This document shows positions 59,872-64,000 of a DNA stretch of 64,000 nt, piece by piece; positions within the stretch are counted from its first letter, which is position 1; the number at the start of each line of letters is the position of its first letter. Position numbers and translations under genes: made by a program. The notes below the pieces were generated by a model that did no database searches, was not told where the DNA came from, and saw nothing but the letters and a program-made list of their open reading frames with translations. The stretch lies in NCBI GenBank assembly GCA_017307505.1, contig JAFKEE010000043.1, positions 1 through 64,000 of the forward strand, read 5' to 3'. This stretch comes from Acidobacteriota bacterium (GTDB taxonomy: Bacteria > Acidobacteriota > Terriglobia > Bryobacterales > Bryobacteraceae).

Positions 59872-60327
59872 ATGGCATCTGTCATTACCTCAAAACAGGC
59901 TCCCGCCATCGCCTCGACAGCCGGCACGCAACAGCGTGCCGGCTTTGCGTACACGGCGGAGATGGCTCTGATTGTCTCCGTCCTGCTGGCGGCGTGTGGG
60001 CATCTCCTGATCAAGAACGGGCTGAATGGTGTGGCGCTTCCGGCCCACGCGGCGCTCGTGATGAAGCTGCAGGCCTATTTCCTGGCGCCCAAGGTTGTAG
60101 CCGGTCTGGCCATATATGGAATGGGGACGATGCTGTGGATCGTGGCTGTCTCCAAACGCGACATCAGCTATCTGTATCCGTTTACGTCATTGAACTATGT
60201 GGTCATCACCGTGGGCGGGATGTGCCTCTTCGGGGAGCCGGTTTCCGCCGGACGCTGGGCCGGCATTGTTGTCGTGATGCTGGGCGTGGGGATGATGCAC
60301 ATATCCACAGGGGGGAAGAAGTCATGA
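59872..60327 (+). CDS. Small EamA/ArnE-like membrane transporter subunit
   Basis: A 151-residue protein with four hydrophobic helices and a conserved-looking VVAGLAIYGMGTMLWIVAVSKRDISYLYPFTSLNYVVI segment. It looks like one half of a small multidrug-resistance/EamA pair such as ArnE/ArnF, which flips undecaprenyl-phosphate-linked sugars. It overlaps the next gene by ATGA. Confidence 0.7.
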   Translation: MASVITSKQAPAIASTAGTQQRAGFAYTAEMALIVSVLLAACGHLLIKNGLNGVALPAHAALVMKLQAYFLAPKVVAGLAIYGMGTMLWIVAVSKRDISYLYPFTSLNYVVITVGGMCLFGEPVSAGRWAGIVVVMLGVGMMHISTGGKKS

Positions 60328-60683
60328 GCGCTCTTACCGCCTTGTGGGCTAGCGTTGTGATCGGCGCCTTCGCGCAGATCGCGCTCAAATCCGCCGTCAG
60401 CGGGCCTCTGGGCGGCGGCAATGCGGCCGCTTCGTCCTGGTGGCTCACCCTGCTGCGGTCGGGTTGGCTGTGGCTCTACCTTTCCTGTTTCGGCGCGGCC
60501 ACTGGGTTGTGGCTGCTGGCCCTTTCCGGACTGAACATCTCCTACGCGTTCCCGATGCTGAGCGCCAGCTACGTGCTGGTTGCCGTTCTGGCACGGATCT
60601 TCCTCAAAGAAGCAGTATCCATGCGCCGGTGGATCGCGATCGGTGTGATTTGTTGCGGTGTCATTCTCATTGCCCGGAGCTAG
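60324..60683 (+). CDS. Small EamA/ArnF-like membrane transporter subunit
   Basis: A 119-residue protein with four hydrophobic helices (SALTALWASVVIGAFAQIALK, YAFPMLSASYVLVAVLARIFL). The start ATG at 60324 overlaps the previous stop, the usual coupling of paired ArnE/ArnF-like subunits. It would form a heterodimer with the preceding protein. A polyprenyl-sugar flippase role is inferred. Confidence 0.72.
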   Translation: MSALTALWASVVIGAFAQIALKSAVSGPLGGGNAAASSWWLTLLRSGWLWLYLSCFGAATGLWLLALSGLNISYAFPMLSASYVLVAVLARIFLKEAVSMRRWIAIGVICCGVILIARS

Positions 60684-60684
60684 C

Positions 60685-62070
60685 GTGACGTCACCTACCA
60701 CTTCAATGCCCGAAGCAGCGTCCTCGAACGGCCGCACCCATGTTGGGATCCTGGGGGGCGGTATCACCGGACTCGCGGCAGCTTTCTACCTGCTGCGTGC
60801 CGGCGTTCAGGTCACTGTTGTCGAGGCCCGTCCGCAGCTTGGCGGTCTGGCTACCTACTTTGATTTCGGACCCTTCCACTGGGACAAGTACTACCACTGC
60901 GTCCTCACCTCTGATCGCCCCCTCCAAACTCTCATCGAAGATCTCGGACTGAGCGAGGAGCTCCGCTGGCGCGAAACCAAGGTTGGTTTTTATGCCAAGA
61001 GCGGACTCTATTCGGTCAGCAGCTCCCTGGAGTTCCTCCGCTTCCCGCTCCTCTCTCTCTGGGAAAAGTTTCGCTTCGGCCTCGGCATCATCTATGCCTC
61101 CCGCATTCCGGATGGTCGGGACCTCGAGAAAGTCTCGGTGACGGAATGGCTCACCCGGATCTTCGGCAAGGGTTGCTACCAGAAGATGTGGGCGCCCCTC
61201 CTCAAGTGCAAGCTGGGCTCCTGCCGGGAAGAGGCATCGGCGGCTTTCATCTGGGCCACCATCGCCAGGCTTTACTCCACCCGCGATCGCGATGCCGGTC
61301 AAAAAGAACGGCTCGGCTACGTGCGGGGCGGCTATCGCGCCGTCTTCACCCGTCTCATCGAGGAGATCGAGAGAATGGGCGGCAAGCTGGTAACGGGCGT
61401 TCCGGTCGAGCGCATCGAGAGTCGTCCGGACGGTGGCATCGATTTCGTCACAGCCAACGGGCCGATGAGCTTCGACAGGGCCGTGGTGACATCACCGAGT
61501 CACGTCGCCTCTGCGCTGGTCCCCGAGCTCTCACGAGAGTATGTGAACAAGTTGAATGCCGTGAAGTATCTCGGCATTGTCTGCACGGTTCTGGTGCTCA
61601 AACGGAGCCTGACTCCGTTCTATGTCACCAACCTGACTACGGATGACGTGCCTTTTACGGGCGTCATCGAGATGACCAACCTGATTTCGTTAGAAGAAAC
61701 AGGCGGCCGGCATCTGATCTACCTGCCGAAGTACATCGCTCCTGGCGATCCGCTCTTCCAAGCGAGCGATGAGGAAGTCTGGAGCCTCTTCCAGAAACAC
61801 CTGAGCAAGATGTTCCCCGACCTGCAGGAGTCGGATATTGAGCGGAAGTTTATTTTCAGGGAAAAGCTGGTTCAGCCGCTACCGGTGATGCACTACTCGG
61901 ACATAGTGCCTCCCATGGAAACGGGAGTACCCAATCTGCTTCTGGCTAATACGACGCAGATCATCAACTCCACGCTGAACAACAACGAGATGGTCAAAAT
62001 CGCCCGTCAGGCGGTGGACCGCATTCTGAAGAACGCCGCCCAGGGAGCGGCGATTGGAGCAAGGTCTTGA
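60685..62070 (+). CDS. FAD-dependent oxidoreductase (amine oxidase/NAD(P)-binding type)
   Basis: A 461-residue flavoprotein. The GTG at 60685 has a GGAG site about 5 nt before; an ATG at 60706 is an alternative. The dinucleotide motif VGILGGGITGLAAAFYLLRAG, then EARPQLGGLATYFDFGPFHWDKYYH, are like protoporphyrinogen-oxidase/UDP-galactopyranose-mutase-type proteins. The C-terminus has PNLLLANTTQIINSTLNNNEMV. Homologues in EPS clusters often follow GT or isoprenoid-sugar genes; the reaction is unknown to me. It is in operon with the ArnE/F-like pair. Confidence 0.75.
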   Translation: MTSPTTSMPEAASSNGRTHVGILGGGITGLAAAFYLLRAGVQVTVVEARPQLGGLATYFDFGPFHWDKYYHCVLTSDRPLQTLIEDLGLSEELRWRETKVGFYAKSGLYSVSSSLEFLRFPLLSLWEKFRFGLGIIYASRIPDGRDLEKVSVTEWLTRIFGKGCYQKMWAPLLKCKLGSCREEASAAFIWATIARLYSTRDRDAGQKERLGYVRGGYRAVFTRLIEEIERMGGKLVTGVPVERIESRPDGGIDFVTANGPMSFDRAVVTSPSHVASALVPELSREYVNKLNAVKYLGIVCTVLVLKRSLTPFYVTNLTTDDVPFTGVIEMTNLISLEETGGRHLIYLPKYIAPGDPLFQASDEEVWSLFQKHLSKMFPDLQESDIERKFIFREKLVQPLPVMHYSDIVPPMETGVPNLLLANTTQIINSTLNNNEMVKIARQAVDRILKNAAQGAAIGARS

Positions 62071-62090
62071 ATTTCATGGGGGAAAGAATC

Positions 62091-64000
62091 ATGAGTCGTC
62101 TATATCGCTACCTGGTTGTGATCGGTCTGCTGTTGGCGGGTGTGCTGAACACCAATGCCTTTGCACAGAGCTGTCCTTGCACAATCTGGGGGACAACCGC
62201 GGCACCGCTGGTTGCCGATAGCGGAGACGGGACAGCCGGTGAGTACGGTGTAAAGTTCAAGGTCGACGCCGATGGGCTGGTATCCGGTGTGCGCTTCTAC
62301 AAGAGTGCCGCCAATACCGGCACGCATATCGGCAACCTGTGGAGCAGCACAGGCACGTTGCTCGCTTCGGCCACATTCACAGGTGAGTCTGGCTCTGGCT
62401 GGCAGCAAGTTACCTTCAGCTCCCCTGTTGCGGTTGCGGCAGGCGCCACATACATTGCTTCGTATTATGCGCCCGCGGGCCACTACTCGTTTGATTCAGG
62501 CTTTTTCACTTCGGTTGGTGTCGACAATCCACCGTTACATGCGCTGGCCAACGGGGTCGACGGCACCAATGGCGTCTATGCTTACGGCAGTGCAAGCACC
62601 TTCCCGACCTCCAGCTACAACGCCTCAAATTATTGGGTGGATGTTGTTTTCACTCCCACTGGCACGGCGCAGGGGCCCGCAGTAACCTCCTTCTCGCCGG
62701 CCAATGGCGCCTCAGGAGTTGTCACTTCCAGTGCCATCACTGTCACCTTCAACAAAGTGGTTGATGCAAGCACAATTAATAGCACCACCTTCCAGCTCCT
62801 TGATGCTTCCAACAACGCCGTACCGGCATCGATCACCTACAGCAGCCTCACTCTGACTGCGGCTTTGCAGCCCACAGTGGCCTTGCTGCCCTCCACCAGC
62901 TATACCGTTGTCCTCAAGGGTGGCAGCACCAGCCCGACAGTTCGAGATCTGAATGGCATTGGCATGGCTGCGAATGTCACGTGGTCTTTCGCCACAGCGA
63001 ATCCGCCTGGCAGTTGCCCCTGCACCATCTGGAGTTCCGCTACTGTACCCGGCACAGTGGACAGTGGCGACGTCAACTCTGTCGAACTGGGCGTGCGGTT
63101 CCGCTCTGATGTGAGCGGCTACATCACCGGGATTCGATTCTACAAGAGCGCCGGCAACACCGGCACCCACGTTGGAAATCTCTGGGACAACGCCGGCAAT
63201 CTTCTTGCTTCCGCTGTCTTTGTTGGTGAATCCGGATCCGGCTGGCAGCAGGTCAACTTTACCAACCCGGTAGCGGTCACGAGCGGCACGACCTACGTGG
63301 CGTCCTACTTTGCTCCAGCCGGCCACTATGCGTTCAACACTGGTGCCTTTAGCGGGACCCCGGTCGACAATGCTCCGCTGCATGCGCTCGCCGATGGGGC
63401 CGATGGACCTAATGGGGTTTATGCCTACACTGCCGCAAGCACCTTCCCGGCCAACACTTTTGGCTCAGCCAATTACTGGGTCGACGTGGTGTTTGCCACC
63501 ACGCTGAGCTCCGATCCCCCGTATGTCACGAGCTATTCTCCGGGCAATGGAGCATCCAGTGTCAGCACGACCAGTTCTGTTGTTGTCGGTTTCAACACGG
63601 CTATGGACCCGACGACGATCAACGGCAGCAACATCCAATTGCTGGATCCGGCCCGCAATGTCATCAGCGCCTCGGTGAGTTACAACAGTGCAACGTTCAC
63701 GGCTGTTCTGCAGCCTCTTGCTCAGCTCACCAGCGGAACGACATACACGGTGATTGTCAGAGGCGGTGGTGTTAGGAACGTAGCTGGCACGCCACTGGCT
63801 GCCAGTTTCTCCTGGTCGTTCGCTACAGCGTCGTCCAACCCGCCTCCGGTAGTGGTTTCGTTTACTCCGGCCGGTGGCTCAACTGGTATCAGCGTCTCCA
63901 CAGCCGTCACGGCTACGTTCAACAAAGCGCTCAACGCAACCACGGTGAACAGCGGCACCTTCCAGTTGCTGAGCCCGTCAAATGTTGCGGTCAGCGCGAC
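62091..64000 (+). CDS. Secreted protein with DUF4082-like and Ig-like modules, 5' part
   Basis: Runs off the right edge without a stop. The start ATG at 62091 has a GGGGGAAAG site upstream, followed by a signal peptide (LYRYLVVIGLLLAGVLNTNAFAQ). DUF4082-like modules start with CPCTIWGTTAAP and CPCTIWSSATVP, each ~150 residues and separated by Big_5-type Ig repeats (GNGASSVSTTSSVVVGFN, ANGASGVVTSSAITVTFN). The same CPC-IW module occurs in both giant adhesins. The operon break before it is 20 bp, so it may be co-transcribed with the oxidoreductase. Confidence 0.8.
   Translation, partial: MSRLYRYLVVIGLLLAGVLNTNAFAQSCPCTIWGTTAAPLVADSGDGTAGEYGVKFKVDADGLVSGVRFYKSAANTGTHIGNLWSSTGTLLASATFTGESGSGWQQVTFSSPVAVAAGATYIASYYAPAGHYSFDSGFFTSVGVDNPPLHALANGVDGTNGVYAYGSASTFPTSSYNASNYWVDVVFTPTGTAQGPAVTSFSPANGASGVVTSSAITVTFNKVVDASTINSTTFQLLDASNNAVPASITYSSLTLTAALQPTVALLPSTSYTVVLKGGSTSPTVRDLNGIGMAANVTWSFATANPPGSCPCTIWSSATVPGTVDSGDVNSVELGVRFRSDVSGYITGIRFYKSAGNTGTHVGNLWDNAGNLLASAVFVGESGSGWQQVNFTNPVAVTSGTTYVASYFAPAGHYAFNTGAFSGTPVDNAPLHALADGADGPNGVYAYTAASTFPANTFGSANYWVDVVFATTLSSDPPYVTSYSPGNGASSVSTTSSVVVGFNTAMDPTTINGSNIQLLDPARNVISASVSYNSATFTAVLQPLAQLTSGTTYTVIVRGGGVRNVAGTPLAASFSWSFATASSNPPPVVVSFTPAGGSTGISVSTAVTATFNKALNATTVNSGTFQLLSPSNVAVSA

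Overview
The window looks like DNA from a high-GC Acidobacteriota of the Bryobacterales/Solibacter type. The main clues are two very large secreted proteins ending in a C-terminal module of the kind I know from Solibacter proteins, abundant Ig-like secreted proteins, and an exopolysaccharide (EPS) gene repertoire. This taxonomic call is an inference; there is no rRNA or other marker in the window.

Layout. 1-3.7 kb: the end of an Ig-domain surface protein and a Tat-exported BNR/sortilin-type beta-propeller protein. 3.7-15.2 kb: a surface-polysaccharide block with an O-antigen polymerase/ligase, an acyltransferase 3, a GT4, a UDP-sugar 6-dehydrogenase and a Wzx-type flippase, followed by a sugar-acylation set (GNAT, acyl carrier protein, adenylating ligase, hexapeptide acyltransferase, DegT aminotransferase). 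15.2-24.9 kb: a plasmid-like maintenance region with a tyrosine recombinase beside a 27-bp dyad, a RepA-type initiator with an iteron array, and two paralogous HTH-ParA-winged-helix operons. The winged-helix genes carry short DNA palindromes inside their own reading frames. Either the whole window belongs to a megaplasmid or chromid, or a plasmid has integrated here; the sequence alone does not decide. 25-41 kb: two giant adhesins with Cys-containing Ig-like repeats, a lone response regulator, a third secreted cohesin-like protein, a Wza-type export protein, a NusG-like antiterminator with no canonical start codon, and a TonB-like protein. 41-57.6 kb: a more AT-rich EPS assembly cluster with a priming sugar transferase carrying a GGDEF-like N-terminus, WbpB/WbpD/WbpE-type genes, several GT2 and GT4 transferases, a secreted beta-helix protein, a Wzy polymerase, an acetyltransferase, a Wzx flippase and a GT39-like membrane transferase. 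58-64 kb: a fused WbpB-WbpD enzyme, an ArnE/ArnF-like small transporter pair, an FAD oxidoreductase, and the start of a secreted protein with DUF4082-like and Ig-like modules.

How it fits together. WbpA-, WbpB-, WbpD- and WbpE-type enzymes could together make a UDP-diacetamido-uronic acid. The priming transferase, the GTs, Wzx, Wzy, Wza and the NusG-like factor could assemble and export the polymer, and the secreted cohesin-like/DUF4082 proteins are plausible matrix or adhesion partners. Two further signals link the loci. One is a structured RNA-like element, with covarying stem pairs, upstream of two EPS operons. The other is a palindromic AGTACTAGTACT motif upstream of the secreted-protein genes.

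The most novel candidate is the pair of ParA operons around repA, with gene-embedded palindrome arrays (CCTACSGTAGG type at an 18-bp period in one module, CCCCATGGGG type in the other) that may be centromeres.
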